The translations under genes and the position numbers were made by a program. Shown one piece after another: positions 33,482 to 42,103 of a stretch of 64,000 nt of DNA. The notes under the pieces were generated by a model. It ran no database searches and was not told where the DNA came from. It was given only the letters and a program-made list of their open reading frames with translations. Each line of letters opens with the position of its first letter. The stretch's first letter is position 1. This stretch comes from [Scytonema hofmanni] UTEX 2349. GTDB lineage: Bacteria; Cyanobacteriota; Cyanobacteriia; Cyanobacteriales; Nostocaceae. The stretch lies in NCBI RefSeq assembly GCF_000582685.1, contig NZ_KK073768.1, forward strand, positions 1,971,216 to 2,035,215. The letters run 5' to 3'.

Positions 33482-34030
33482 TTATTGTGTGGAGTTGTAT
33501 TCAAGTTCTTCTGGCATAGCTAAAATAAGTCTCATTTCTGCATGGATTTCCCTGTGACAGTTGGCACAAACTAAAATACATTTGTCTAGTTCAGCTTTGG
33601 CTTTTTCAAAGCTATAGACCTTCCCTGCTGAAAGTGGCAAGTCTTTTTCTAAAGGATTTATATGGTGAAATTCTAGGGCATCTATGCAGCGATTGTAACC
33701 GCATCTTGAGCATTTGCCTCCTTTATGAGCAACACATTTTTCTTTAAACTGTCGCATTCGCTCTATAGTTTGTCTGTTGGTACAATCTTTGCAGTATGGG
33801 CTGAGGTGTTTACCATTCCTTCTTTGATAAAATGCTTCTGCTGCTAGTTGCTGTTTACATCTTGGACAAGTTTTGCTTGACTTATCTCCAACAAGCGTTA
33901 AATCAACAGTGTTATGCCTACCATAGGGTGAACAGTCAAGGCAAAATTTCCGGTTTTGAATATTTTTTAGCTTTCCCTCTATAAGTAATCTATTGGGAAA
34001 TCCAGATCCACATTTTTTACACTTCGGCAT
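33482..34030 (-). CDS. HNH endonuclease-like protein with zinc ribbons
   Basis: A 182-residue protein with several Cys-x-x-Cys pairs. The first two-thirds form zinc-ribbon-like modules (Cys-Lys-Lys-Cys; Cys-Leu-Asp-Cys; Cys-Pro-Arg-Cys; Cys-Lys-Asp-Cys). The last third is an HNH motif: Leu-Glu-Phe-His-His-Ile-Asn-Pro, then Leu-Val-Cys-Ala-Asn-Cys-His-Arg-Glu-Ile-His. It is a predicted metal-dependent DNA nuclease, possibly a homing-type or mobile-element gene. It ends 3 nt from the tRNA-Arg gene and belongs to the island. Confidence 0.82.
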   Translation of the reverse strand: MPKCKKCGSGFPNRLLIEGKLKNIQNRKFCLDCSPYGRHNTVDLTLVGDKSSKTCPRCKQQLAAEAFYQRRNGKHLSPYCKDCTNRQTIERMRQFKEKCVAHKGGKCSRCGYNRCIDALEFHHINPLEKDLPLSAGKVYSFEKAKAELDKCILVCANCHREIHAEMRLILAMPEELEYNSTQ

Positions 34031-34193
34031 TCTTTTCGTAGCTTAACTGGATATTATCAAATTATTATCCACTAATAAAGTTGCTTTGGGAAGTATTGAA
34101 AAATATCGTGGCTAAGTGCGTTAAGTATCTAATGAACCTGGGAACAATAAGACTGTACAGATAAAAATTTGTTAGTCAATTAGGTAGAAAAAC

Positions 34194-34828
34194 ATGAGTT
34201 ATTCATCAAATGCATGGAATGATGCACTTTCCGAGGTTGGTGATGGTGGTGTCATAGCAAAAATTTTAGGAGTTGCATACGATTCAGCACGTTTTAAGCG
34301 ATATGCCTGTGATGTTAAAGCTGCTAAAGGATGGAAAGAAGATGCGGCTAATCAGGTGATATATCAAGCTGCCACAAAAATGACGGTACAGGGGGGGGTT
34401 TAGGAATTTTTGGCGGTTTAGCTGCACTGGGTGCTGGTGGAACAGACATAACATCGTTGATGTATCATATCGTAGAAATGTGCGGCGTACTTGCTGAAAT
34501 CTACGGTTTAGACACTAGCGATGACACAGTAAAAGCTTTTGTGTTAGCTGGTGCTTCAGGGGATTCTGACCTTACGGATAGAGCTTTTAAGCTTGCAGAA
34601 CTAGGGATGATGAATGCTGCCGCTAGAGAAGCAGCTCTGAAGCCTTTAATAAAGACCCTCCTAGTACCTATACTGAAGGCTTTAGGGATCAAGGTTGGTG
34701 TTAGAGGTGGAATTAAGTTTGCAGAATTAATTCCTGTTGCAGGTGCGATTGTTGGTGGTGGAACAAATTGTTATATGGTTAATAGTACAGGACATAAGTT
34801 TCTAGATAAGTTAAAACGAATGAAGTAA
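34194..34828 (+). pseudogene. EcsC-like gene with a frameshift at a run of eight G
   Basis: The first frame (34194-34403, 69 residues) runs into a stop just after GGGGGGGG at 34391-34398. One base backward, the frame continues through Gly-Leu-Gly-Ile-Phe-Gly-Gly-Leu to 34828, giving EcsC-family features: Thr-Asp-Ile-Thr-Ser-Leu-Met, Ala-Glu-Ile-Tyr-Gly-Leu, and a C-terminal Val-Gly-Gly-Gly-Thr-Asn-Cys-Tyr-Met-Val-Asn. Read together it is a protein of about 210 residues. One extra G, or a -1 slip on the G-run, would restore it. EcsC proteins are membrane-associated with poorly known roles. It may be a true pseudogene, a phase-variable gene or a sequencing error. Confidence 0.78.
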
Positions 34829-34904
34829 GCTTTCAAGTCTTAGCATTTTATTTGTAGGGATAGTAGCATTTCTACTATCTCTTAGTTGCTTAATAGTGAA
34901 CATG

Positions 34905-36071
34905 CTACAGTGGTTTAAGTTGATCTAAAACCTGAGAATCAAGATACTTTTGTTCAATCATTTCAACAGAGTTATCACACCATTTAGCCACTACAGCAGT
35001 AGGAACACCTTTAGCGATTTGTTCTGATATGAAAGTATCACGACAAGAATATGGGGTTGTTTTGCGTTCTACTAAAGAATCTACAATTTTATCCCAAGCA
35101 CGGCGTGAAAAGTTCCTGTAATGTATTGATAATCCTTCTGGAGAAGGAAATACTAAAGATTCTGGTTCAGGATTTTCCGGTTTAATTTCTAAAAGTAATT
35201 GCTGTAGTTTTTGATTACAGTTAAATATTCGTTTTTTATTATTCTTAGAACCATTCACTCTGACTCTTTCACCGTTACCTACCTGAACTAATGCACCTTC
35301 AAAGGTAATCTTAGAACAATCCGATATAACATGTTTCCACTGTAAACCGATTGCTTCCGAAGGTCTACAGCCAGTTAAGAATAAAAACTCTACAAAAGGT
35401 GCATAATAGCTATAGCCTATACCTTTAGATGCTTTGTGCATTCTAAAAGCCTGGATTATTTTTTGTTTTTCCTCTTCACTGAAAGCATTAGGTTGTGAAT
35501 CATCTTGCCATTTATGCTTGGGGAGTTCATTATACATTCCATCAAAAGGATTATTTGTAACTAAACCGTGTTTCATTCCCCATTTACAAGCTGCCGAAAG
35601 ATACATCAGTACATCTTTTACTTGTGAATTGGTTGTTTGTTGGAACAGCGCAAGACGAATTTTTATAGGTTCATCCAATAATTGATATGAACAGCGTTTA
35701 ATATGTTTTTCAAGTACAGCTAATTTATCTAGCGTTGTAGGTTTTAAAGATTGACGCTTATAGTTAATATATTCATCCCACAATTCTGAAATTGTTGATA
35801 CCTTCTGTACTTCCTTTCGATTAACTATAGATAAATGTCTTTGTTGTTTGTACTTTGCCAATGTTTCATCAAAGTTACCAGCAAGTATATCTAGTTCTAT
35901 TTCCTTTGCCTTTTGTTCTGCTAACTTAAAATTATCTGGGGTGTCGGCTAAACCAAGCACCATATATCTTTTATTGTTACCACATACTTGCCTTGGGAGT
36001 CTCAACCGTAATCTATCTTGAAAAGATTCGATACCTACCGAACCCTTGGTAGCTTTCTGTGTTGTGTTCAT
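34905..36071 (-). CDS. Tyrosine-type site-specific integrase
   Basis: A 388-residue recombinase: an arm-binding-like N-terminus, a SAM-like core-binding domain (about 105-190) and a catalytic domain (about 200-388) with the first Arg in Thr-Gly-Cys-Arg-Pro-Ser-Glu-Ala, the second in Tyr-Ser-Cys-Arg-Asp-Thr-Phe, and the nucleophile Tyr in Glu-Gln-Lys-Tyr-Leu-Asp. The usual His positions beside the second Arg are Tyr and Asp, a variant box. It should integrate and excise the small island next to tRNA-Arg. Direct and inverted repeats stand just upstream of its start. Confidence 0.87.
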   Translation of the reverse strand: MNTTQKATKGSVGIESFQDRLRLRLPRQVCGNNKRYMVLGLADTPDNFKLAEQKAKEIELDILAGNFDETLAKYKQQRHLSIVNRKEVQKVSTISELWDEYINYKRQSLKPTTLDKLAVLEKHIKRCSYQLLDEPIKIRLALFQQTTNSQVKDVLMYLSAACKWGMKHGLVTNNPFDGMYNELPKHKWQDDSQPNAFSEEEKQKIIQAFRMHKASKGIGYSYYAPFVEFLFLTGCRPSEAIGLQWKHVISDCSKITFEGALVQVGNGERVRVNGSKNNKKRIFNCNQKLQQLLLEIKPENPEPESLVFPSPEGLSIHYRNFSRRAWDKIVDSLVERKTTPYSCRDTFISEQIAKGVPTAVVAKWCDNSVEMIEQKYLDSQVLDQLKPL

Positions 36072-36077
36072 GCTCTT

Positions 36078-36135
36078 ATTTTGGCTATGAATATCATGTG
36101 TTCTACAAAATCATAGCCAAATCATAGCCAAAAAA
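36078..36135. promoter_or_regulatory. Inverted and direct repeats upstream of the integrase
   Basis: ATTTTGGCTATGA (36078-36090) faces two tandem copies of TCATAGCCAAA (36111-36121 and 36122-36132). They lie just upstream of the integrase start codon and could be integrase arm sites or an operator. Confidence 0.55.
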
Positions 36136-36242
36136 CAAGTAGGATATCCAAATAATAGACAAAAAAAGCAAGATAGGATGCTCAAAAAGGAGAATTTGAA
36201 CATCCTATTGGCTGAAACCCTTGATTTTTCGTTCAATAAAAA

Positions 36243-36314
36243 AGCCCGTGACGAGGATTGAACTCGTGACCTCACCCTTACCAAGGGTGTGCTCTACCAC
36301 TGAGCCACACGGGC
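36243..36314 (-). tRNA. tRNA-Thr (anticodon GGT)
   Basis: On the minus strand the acceptor GCCCGTG pairs with CACGGGC. The D-arm is GGCTCAGTGGTAGAGC, the anticodon stem-loop CACCC-TTGGTAA-GGGTG and the T-loop GTTCAATCC. 72 nt with discriminator T. Confidence 0.95.
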
Positions 36315-36403
36315 AAAACGCTTTAAATATTGTAAGTGTTGATTTCTCAACTATGCTAACGCATAATTCAATTTAAAATCAACACTTTTTATTTATAGTG
36401 AGA

Positions 36404-36484
36404 TGGGCCGAGCTGGATTTGAACCAGCGTAGCTTTCGCAACGGATTTACAGTCCGTCTCCATTAACCACTCGGACATCGACCC
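36404..36484 (-). tRNA. tRNA-Tyr (anticodon GTA)
   Basis: On the minus strand a class II tRNA: acceptor GGGTCGA with partner TCGGCCC, an anticodon loop CTGTAAA on a CGGA/TCCG stem, a long variable arm GCGAAAGC, and the T-loop GTTCAAATC. It lies 89 nt upstream of tRNA-Thr and is probably co-transcribed with it. Confidence 0.93.
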
Positions 36485-36636
36485 ATTTGGCTCACGATTT
36501 ATAATAGTAGCATAAGGTTTTGGAAATGCCAATAGTTTTTGCACTCTAATTTTGGGAAGGCATTAATTGTCAGGCATCGCCGCAACAGAACGTAGAATAA
36601 AGCTAGGTTTACTGTTGTAATGTGAGCGATTCGGCA

Positions 36637-37179
36637 ATGAAGACGCTAGCTAAGTGGTCTGTGGATGACTATCATCGCATGGTTCAAGCGGGAATTCTGA
36701 GCGATCGCCGTGTAGAATTGCTCTTTGGGGAAATTGTTGAAATGAGTCCAGAAACCCCGATTCATTACAGTACCGCAAAACGAGGCACGAAATACCTAGA
36801 GGAATTACTCTTAGGTAAAGCCGATGTTCGTTTTAATGGACCGATTACTTTATCTAACTCTGAACCTGAACCAGATATAGCGATCGCACGACTACCAGAG
36901 TCAGCTTACAACAATCGCCATCCTGCACCTGAAGATATCTTTTGGGTGGTAGAGGTTGCCAAGACAAGCTTGAAGAAAGATTTAGAATTGAAAGCTTCTA
37001 TTTACGCTGCTGCTGAAATTCCAGAATATTGGGTTTTGGATTTATCTGCAAAGCAAATAATTGTATTTCGAGAACCCAAAAACGGGAAGTATGCTAAAGA
37101 ACAAATTCTTGTGCAGGGAACAATTACACCGTTGGCATTTTTAGACATTGAGGTATCGGTTGAGAAACTGTTGGGTTGA
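36637..37179 (+). CDS. Uma2 family (DUF820) PD-(D/E)XK nuclease-fold protein
   Basis: A 180-residue member of the large cyanobacterial Uma2 family. It has the N-terminal Trp-Ser-Val-Asp-Asp-Tyr-His-Arg-Met segment, the core Glu-Pro-Asp-Ile-Ala-Ile, then Trp-Val-Val-Glu-Val-Ala and Ser-Leu-Lys-Lys-Asp, the expected restriction-nuclease-fold metal site (Asp, Glu and downstream Lys). The biological role is unknown; these genes multiply in cyanobacterial genomes. ATG 36637 is preferred over GTG 36622. Confidence 0.85.
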   Translation: MKTLAKWSVDDYHRMVQAGILSDRRVELLFGEIVEMSPETPIHYSTAKRGTKYLEELLLGKADVRFNGPITLSNSEPEPDIAIARLPESAYNNRHPAPEDIFWVVEVAKTSLKKDLELKASIYAAAEIPEYWVLDLSAKQIIVFREPKNGKYAKEQILVQGTITPLAFLDIEVSVEKLLG

Positions 37180-37496
37180 GTGCGATCGCCTCCTTAGTGG
37201 TGTTGTCTTGGGTTTTGCTTCGCTCCACATTCCTTATAAACTATGGACTGTCTCAGTTGTAGTCTAAGCAGTTGGGTTTCGCTTTGCTCTACCCAACCTA
37301 CGAACTTGTTCTAGTTGGAGCGATAAATCTTGTTAGGGTACATTGTGACATTTGATAGGGGCAATGTCTGACGACAAGCCGCTTTGCGTCTACCCATGAG
37401 AGCAATATAAATTAAAAATTTCCGTACAATCATCCTTTTGAGGATATTATACGGAAAAAATTCTGATGTTATTGAGGGGAAAAATTACCTAAAAGG
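37180..37496. other. Intergenic region between convergent genes
   Basis: Contains GTTGGGTTTCGC...CTACCCAACC-type dispersed repeat (about 37272-37306) and a likely bidirectional terminator, TTTCCGTA...TACGGAAA (about 37419-37456). No gene seen. Confidence 0.5.
37419..37457. terminator. Probable bidirectional terminator
   Basis: AAATTTCCGTACAATCATCC and GGATATTATACGGAAAAAA form a stem of about 15 bp with small bulges between the convergent Uma2 and ABC exporter genes. A-runs and T-runs lie on both sides. Confidence 0.6.
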
Positions 37497-39305
37497 TTAA
37501 CTCAACAATTCTCCAGTCTCTTGCAGAGAGTGCAAACGGTGGTAAATTCCTTCATGACGCAACAATTCATCATGACTACCCACTTCAACAATCCTACCTT
37601 GATCTAGAACCACAATCCTATCTGCTTCGCGTACTGTACTCAAACGGTGAGCAATAATTATTGTAGTCCGAGTTCCTTGAATCGATCGCATGGCTAATTG
37701 AATCAATCTCTCAGACTCGTAATCTAAGCTAGATGTCGCTTCGTCAAATACTAATACATCTGGTTCAACTAATAGCGCTCTAGCAATTCCTAAACGCTGT
37801 CTTTGTCCTCCAGATAACCTAACACCACGTTCACCGACAACTGTGTAATAACCTTCGGGTAAAGAGCGAATTACGTCATCTAATTTGGCAATTCTACAAG
37901 CTTCTTCAACTTGGTGAAAACTCGCTTCTCGATTGCCATATCTTAAATTATCCAACAAAGTACCGTTAAAAACGTCTACTTCTTGGTGAACGATCGCTAA
38001 ACGTCGGCGATAATTACCAACATCTAATGTGACAATATCTTCCCCATCAATTAATATCCTTCCCTGATTCGGCTCAAAATAGCGAAACAGCAATTTCACT
38101 AAAGTAGATTTCCCCGAACCTGAGCGCCCAACCAGCGCTACTGTCTGATATGGTTCTATTAACAAGTTGATGTCTTCCAGAACCGGACGGTTAGCATCAT
38201 ACCCAAAAGTTACATGAGAAAACTCAATTTTGCCGGTAAAACTATAAGTTGATTCACTCTCTACCAAACTAGCTGCATCTACCCCAATCGGCTGTTGCAT
38301 TAATTCGTGATACCCCAACATTGAAGCATAACGACGGGTAAAAACTTCCGCAAGGCTGCTGATAGGTTCCAACTCGGCATAAGCCATGCTAGAAACTGTT
38401 AAAGTCGTGATAAAGTGTCCTAAGGAAATTTCACCTTTTACCGTCGCTGCTAAAGTTAAACCTAGTATTGCAAACACACAAAATTGAACGAATGCTGTTC
38501 TAAAAGTACCTAACTTGATATAACCAACATGGATGCGGTAATCAGCTACTTTAAACTCGCGATTAAGTCGTTGTTTTTGGCGTTTGAATTCTAGCCGTTC
38601 TGTGGCAAATGCTTTAACTGTTTTGATGTTAGTGATAATTTCGGAATTGCGGCTTTGGGTATTTTCCATGTATTTATCTAGCCGTTTTTCTTGTTCCATC
38701 AGCTTCTTTAAATCTTTCATATTGAAGCTAATGATTGCCACGAACGAAATCAAAAATAGTATAGCAATACGCCATTCTATCAACAAGATGACTACAAAAA
38801 TTCCCAATACTCTAAACAGTTTAGGAATCATTTGTCCGGCAACTTCCGGATAAGTCCAAGTGTGATTTTCTAAACCTCTAGATATTTTACCTGCAATGCG
38901 TCCAGGATTGTTTTCATCGTAAAATTCTAGCGGCAAGGTGAGTATTTTCGCTACCGTTTTTTTTAAGTTATCTCGTCTGGTACGCAAAGCAATATCCCAA
39001 TGAAACCACCAAGTTGACCAGATTTGAATCGGCGCTCTGACAACGGTAACTAAGAAGATTACAGTCATTAGTACCAGAAGCGATGATAACCGATTTTGTG
39101 GTAAGTTAGTCAGGTTAGTAATTGCAGCGATCGCATTCTCTATTACATTATCTAGCGGTTGTCCCGAAAGTACGTTTAAAATCTGTCCTGTGGCATATGG
39201 TACAACCAAATCGATAATTTCAAAGATGCTCGCTGCGGCAATACTAAATATAACCGCTACTCGATAGCGATCGTAATATTTGAGAATGTCTCTAAATTTT
39301 GCCAT
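37497..39305 (-). CDS. ABC exporter, fused permease and ATPase
   Basis: A 602-residue half-transporter of the MsbA/lipid or multidrug exporter class. Six transmembrane helices lie within about 1-320. The ATPase follows at about 355-595: Walker A Gly-Arg-Ser-Gly-Ser-Gly-Lys-Ser, Q-loop Val-His-Gln-Glu, signature Leu-Ser-Gly-Gly-Gln-Arg-Gln, Walker B Val-Leu-Val-Phe-Asp-Glu-Ala, and the H-loop Ile-Ala-His-Arg. It works as a homodimer or with another half. The substrate cannot be deduced. ATG 39305 is preferred; the frame is open to 39341. Confidence 0.9.
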   Translation of the reverse strand: MAKFRDILKYYDRYRVAVIFSIAAASIFEIIDLVVPYATGQILNVLSGQPLDNVIENAIAAITNLTNLPQNRLSSLLVLMTVIFLVTVVRAPIQIWSTWWFHWDIALRTRRDNLKKTVAKILTLPLEFYDENNPGRIAGKISRGLENHTWTYPEVAGQMIPKLFRVLGIFVVILLIEWRIAILFLISFVAIISFNMKDLKKLMEQEKRLDKYMENTQSRNSEIITNIKTVKAFATERLEFKRQKQRLNREFKVADYRIHVGYIKLGTFRTAFVQFCVFAILGLTLAATVKGEISLGHFITTLTVSSMAYAELEPISSLAEVFTRRYASMLGYHELMQQPIGVDAASLVESESTYSFTGKIEFSHVTFGYDANRPVLEDINLLIEPYQTVALVGRSGSGKSTLVKLLFRYFEPNQGRILIDGEDIVTLDVGNYRRRLAIVHQEVDVFNGTLLDNLRYGNREASFHQVEEACRIAKLDDVIRSLPEGYYTVVGERGVRLSGGQRQRLGIARALLVEPDVLVFDEATSSLDYESERLIQLAMRSIQGTRTTIIIAHRLSTVREADRIVVLDQGRIVEVGSHDELLRHEGIYHRLHSLQETGELLS

Positions 39306-39658
39306 GATGCACTCTATTTGATGACTACAGACGTTCCGCACCGAATGTCTGTAAAAAAGTGATGATTTGTGTTTTAACTATTTACTATTTGACGTTGCAC
39401 TTAAGCCACTGACTTTTAATACTACTACATACTACATTGTAGTCAATACTGAAAAAAGTAAATCATCCTTTGGGAGTAGCTGATCAAAAAAGTTGGTTAA
39501 TGGTTGTTGATTGTCAAAAATTACTCATACCTACCACTAGCCACTATCCATTACCCACTAGCCACTATCCACCATCTATGAACTAAACTAGTAATTTGTA
39601 GTGTAGTTTTGTAAAATACTGTTCTATGGTTCCCAGACTTTCAGCAGCTGTTTACGGG
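39306..39658. promoter_or_regulatory. Divergent intergenic region with heptad repeats
   Basis: Holds a TTGGTTAATGG-type stretch and a degenerate CCACTAG/CCACTATC heptad array (about 39530-39578). It presumably carries the promoters of the divergent ABC exporter and clpS genes. Confidence 0.5.
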
Positions 39659-39952
39659 ATGGCGACAGCACCAACTGTAGCTCCTGAACGGTCTAGTCAA
39701 GCTACTCAAAAGCTTTATCCAAACTTTAAAGTTATTGTTTTAAATGATGATTTTAATACATTTCAGCATGTGGCTGAATGTTTGGTAAAGTATATTCCAG
39801 GTATGACACCCGATCGCGCTTGGGATTTGACTAACCAGGTACATTATGAAGGTCAAGCGATCGTTTGGGTTGGTCCACAAGAACCAGCGGAACTGTATCA
39901 TCAACAGTTGCGTCGGGCTGGCTTAACAATGGCTCCTTTAGAAGCGGCATAA
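39659..39952 (+). CDS. clpS: ClpS adaptor protein
   Basis: A 97-residue ClpS-fold adaptor that delivers N-degron substrates to the Clp protease. It has the core Val-Ile-Val-Leu-Asn-Asp-Asp-Phe-Asn-Thr-Phe-Gln-His-Val, in which Asn-Asp-Asp binds the substrate N-terminus, and the C-terminal Glu-Leu-Tyr-His-Gln-Gln-Leu-Arg-Arg-Ala-Gly-Leu. Cyanobacteria often have two ClpS paralogues; which one this is cannot be decided here. ATG 39659 fits the family better than ATG 39626, 11 codons upstream. A DUF2103 gene follows after 5 nt. Confidence 0.88.
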   Translation: MATAPTVAPERSSQATQKLYPNFKVIVLNDDFNTFQHVAECLVKYIPGMTPDRAWDLTNQVHYEGQAIVWVGPQEPAELYHQQLRRAGLTMAPLEAA

Positions 39953-39957
39953 TCACA

Positions 39958-40251
39958 ATGGGCAAACCTAAGGATGCCAGATTAGTTTGGAATCACTCAA
40001 CCCACATTCCCGGTCTTATCCCCATTTTAGAACGTCTCTGCCAGCACGAGGGACTGCAAACTGTCACGCCGGGAGTGATTGGACGAGTGAGAGGTCACTG
40101 CCCAAAAATGCAATTGCGCGTGTCTGTACCGATTCGCGGAGGTTTTAAGGTAATTGCACGTCAAGGTAAAACGGTGCAAGAGGTGTTTATCCTGACCATT
40201 TTGGATCAGGATAAACTCGAAGAAGCGATCGCGATCGCTATGAGAAAGTAA
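39958..40251 (+). CDS. DUF2103 metal-binding protein
   Basis: A 97-residue basic protein of the DUF2103 family: Leu-Val-Trp-Asn-His-Ser-Thr-His at the N-terminus, Gly-Val-Ile-Gly-Arg-Val-Arg-Gly and Arg-Gly-Gly-Phe-Lys-Val-Ile-Ala-Arg. The His-x-x-x-His and the Cys could bind a metal ion. Function is unknown. It follows clpS by 5 nt, so the genes form an operon. Confidence 0.85.
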   Translation: MGKPKDARLVWNHSTHIPGLIPILERLCQHEGLQTVTPGVIGRVRGHCPKMQLRVSVPIRGGFKVIARQGKTVQEVFILTILDQDKLEEAIAIAMRK

Positions 40252-40381
40252 TAGACAACCGATGTGGAAATTAATTACGCATTACCCAAAACCCTAAGAG
40301 ACTACCAAGTGCTACGTCTCTACATTTTTTCCACTTCTTGTGTCTAATAGTAATTTGTCTCTAGTCACAAATAACAAATAA

Positions 40382-40702
40382 CTATTCTTCAACCTTATGC
40401 ACTGCAAATTTGTGTAGCGGCAGACTGAGAATGCAAGAAAATGTTAATAAATATGACAATGCTGTTGTCATTCTCAACGACATCACTACTGCTGACCATT
40501 CCGGTAAAATTACTTTCTCTATACCAAAAGCAACGCAGTAAACTAACCAGTAAGTAAAGCTCATTCTTAACAGAATTCGTTCTGTTTCTTCCCATTCATT
40601 TTTTTCTTGCTTGCGATCCCACAGAAGCAACAAACCAGCAATACAAGCCACAAAAGAAACAGCAACGACAAATTCGTGACAAATTAAGTTGACTGAATGC
40701 AT
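40382..40702 (-). CDS. Small membrane protein of unknown function
   Basis: A 106-residue protein with about three hydrophobic helices and a soluble charged loop (Asp-Arg-Lys-Gln-Glu-Lys-Asn-Glu-Trp-Glu-Glu). The start is ATG 40702; the longer open frame upstream is only translation of a heptad array. I do not recognise the family. Confidence 0.55.
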   Translation of the reverse strand: MHSVNLICHEFVVAVSFVACIAGLLLLWDRKQEKNEWEETERILLRMSFTYWLVYCVAFGIEKVILPEWSAVVMSLRMTTALSYLLTFSCILSLPLHKFAVHKVEE

Positions 40703-40831
40703 GTTTGGATGTCCCAACTTTTTCCGATTGTTGATCAGTCTAAAGGAATAGTCGTTTGGGATACAAAAAACTTTTACAAACTGCAATATCAACCGAGAAA
40801 AATGTAAACAATTAAAACAAATTATGAAGGT

Positions 40832-40934
40832 GGGGAATTGGGCAATGGGCAATGGGCAATGGGCAATGGGCAATGGGCAATGGGCAATGGGCAATGGGCA
40901 ATGGGCAATGGGCAATGGGCAATGGGCAATGGGA
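40832..40934. repeat. GGGCAAT heptad array
   Basis: About 13 direct copies of GGGCAAT. It pairs with the ATGCCCC array at 40967-41017 as an imperfect inverted partner 33 bp away. Confidence 0.95.
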
Positions 40935-40966
40935 ATAAAAAGAAGTTTTAGAATTTCACTTAAACG

Positions 40967-41017
40967 ATGCCCCATGCCCCATGCCCCATGCCCCATGCCC
41001 CATGCCCCATGCCCAAT
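40967..41017. repeat. ATGCCCC heptad array
   Basis: About seven copies of ATGCCCC, ending a few bases before the stop codon of moaE on the opposite strand. Confidence 0.95.
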
Positions 41018-41022
41018 CTTGT

Positions 41023-41529
41023 TTATTCACAATCTTGAACTTCACAAGCACCAATGCTTACCCAGGTACTCGAACCGTCTTGCCAATGTTCTTTTTTCCA
41101 TATCGGTGCAGTATGTTTGAGGGTATCAATAGCATAACGGCAAGCTTCAAAGGCTTCACGGCGATGAGGACAACCCACCGCTACTAAAACGCTGATTTCG
41201 CCGACTTTTAAGTGCCCAACGCGATGATAAATCACAACTCGACTCACATCAGACCAAGAGGAGCGAATATCAGCCGCAATTTGATAAAATACCCGTAGCG
41301 CCATCGGTTCGTAAGCTTGGTACTCCAGTGACATCACAGCTTTACCATCTGTTTGATTGCGAACCATTCCACTCATCAGCACGATCGCACCATTGGCTTG
41401 ATCGTCTGCTCTAGCATAGGCTTCCTCAACAGACAAAGGTGCAAAAGTAATCGCAAAGCTATCTTCAGCACTTGGTTTAATCGCAAAGGCAGGTGTTGTT
41501 GTCTTAACTGAGTTCATTTTATTCGGCAT
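41023..41529 (-). CDS. moaE: Molybdopterin synthase catalytic subunit MoaE
   Basis: A 168-residue MoaE, the large subunit that, with MoaD, inserts the dithiolene sulfurs into precursor Z during molybdenum cofactor synthesis. Conserved segments: Gly-Ala-Ile-Val-Leu-Met-Ser-Gly-Met-Val-Arg, Leu-Glu-Tyr-Gln-Ala-Tyr-Glu-Pro-Met-Ala, His-Arg-Val-Gly, Cys-Pro-His-Arg and the active-site Pro-Ile-Trp-Lys-Lys-Glu. It is a little longer than typical (about 150) at the N-terminus; ATG 41517 is an alternative start. No moaD is adjacent. Confidence 0.92.
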   Translation of the reverse strand: MPNKMNSVKTTTPAFAIKPSAEDSFAITFAPLSVEEAYARADDQANGAIVLMSGMVRNQTDGKAVMSLEYQAYEPMALRVFYQIAADIRSSWSDVSRVVIYHRVGHLKVGEISVLVAVGCPHRREAFEACRYAIDTLKHTAPIWKKEHWQDGSSTWVSIGACEVQDCE

Positions 41530-42103
41530 CAGTATCTAGTCTTCAGTTTAAGCTTTGCTGGCACCCTGCTTAATTTAAACAGACAAGGAGTAGGCTTTCT
41601 TGCAGGGGGACAGGGGGACTCCTTGAAAATAAGGAGAATAATTCTTCTTTCTCCCCATCCCTTTATAACTTCATCTATACTATAAATACTAAGTAGTTCA
41701 ACGTAAAATTTTAGTTTTAAGAGCTTTTTTGTTAAAAAGAATGCTAATAAATACGTAATTGATGCATCGATTACGTGCATTTGCGGGATTTTAGCAATAA
41801 ACCTGTCATCCTCCTAAAGAGATATTACTATAGTGACAGTGAGGAGCTTATCTGCTGAGTGTTTTAGATATCCTGATAGTAAAGTGTTTGAAGCTTTAAG
41901 TAAAGCGATCGCATTCTTTGTAGCTATGTGGGCAAACCAAGCGCAAGGCAAGTTTTTGGCATATGTGTATGGCTGTGAGAAAAATTTTAGGTATGTAGCA
42001 TTCTCAAGCTATCACCCTTACACCTTCCCTGCTTGTTGAAGCGAACAACAACCATAAATAAGACAAGGGCAAGTTGTAATTAAGTAATTGTTAGGAAAGT
42101 TTT
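41530..42103. other. 574-bp intergenic region
   Basis: Two short open frames (minus 41529-41780; plus 41833-42039) have no ribosome-binding site and no family resemblance; I do not accept them. AGGAAAG before ATG 42104 is the ribosome-binding site of the kinase gene. Otherwise nothing recognised. Confidence 0.45.

Noticed and set aside
33460..33482. Classical tRNA attachment-site duplication for the integrase island
   Set aside because: I searched by eye for a second copy of the tRNA-Arg 3' end up to 36243 and found none.
40703..40996. N-terminal extension of the small membrane protein with repeated Pro-Ile-Ala-His-Cys-Pro-Leu
   Set aside because: It is only translation of the GGGCAAT heptad array; the gene starts at ATG 40702.
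40832..41017. Possible CRISPR array (regular repeats)
   Set aside because: The repeats are contiguous 7-bp units with no spacers; the same holds for the arrays at 44874, 45219, 57922 and 58023.
41529..41780. Minus-strand open frame of 83 codons
   Set aside because: No ribosome-binding site, unnatural composition at its C-terminal half and no family resemblance.
41833..42039. Plus-strand open frame of 68 codons upstream of the first kinase
   Set aside because: No ribosome-binding site and no recognisable domain; it reads as chance open sequence in a gene-free region.
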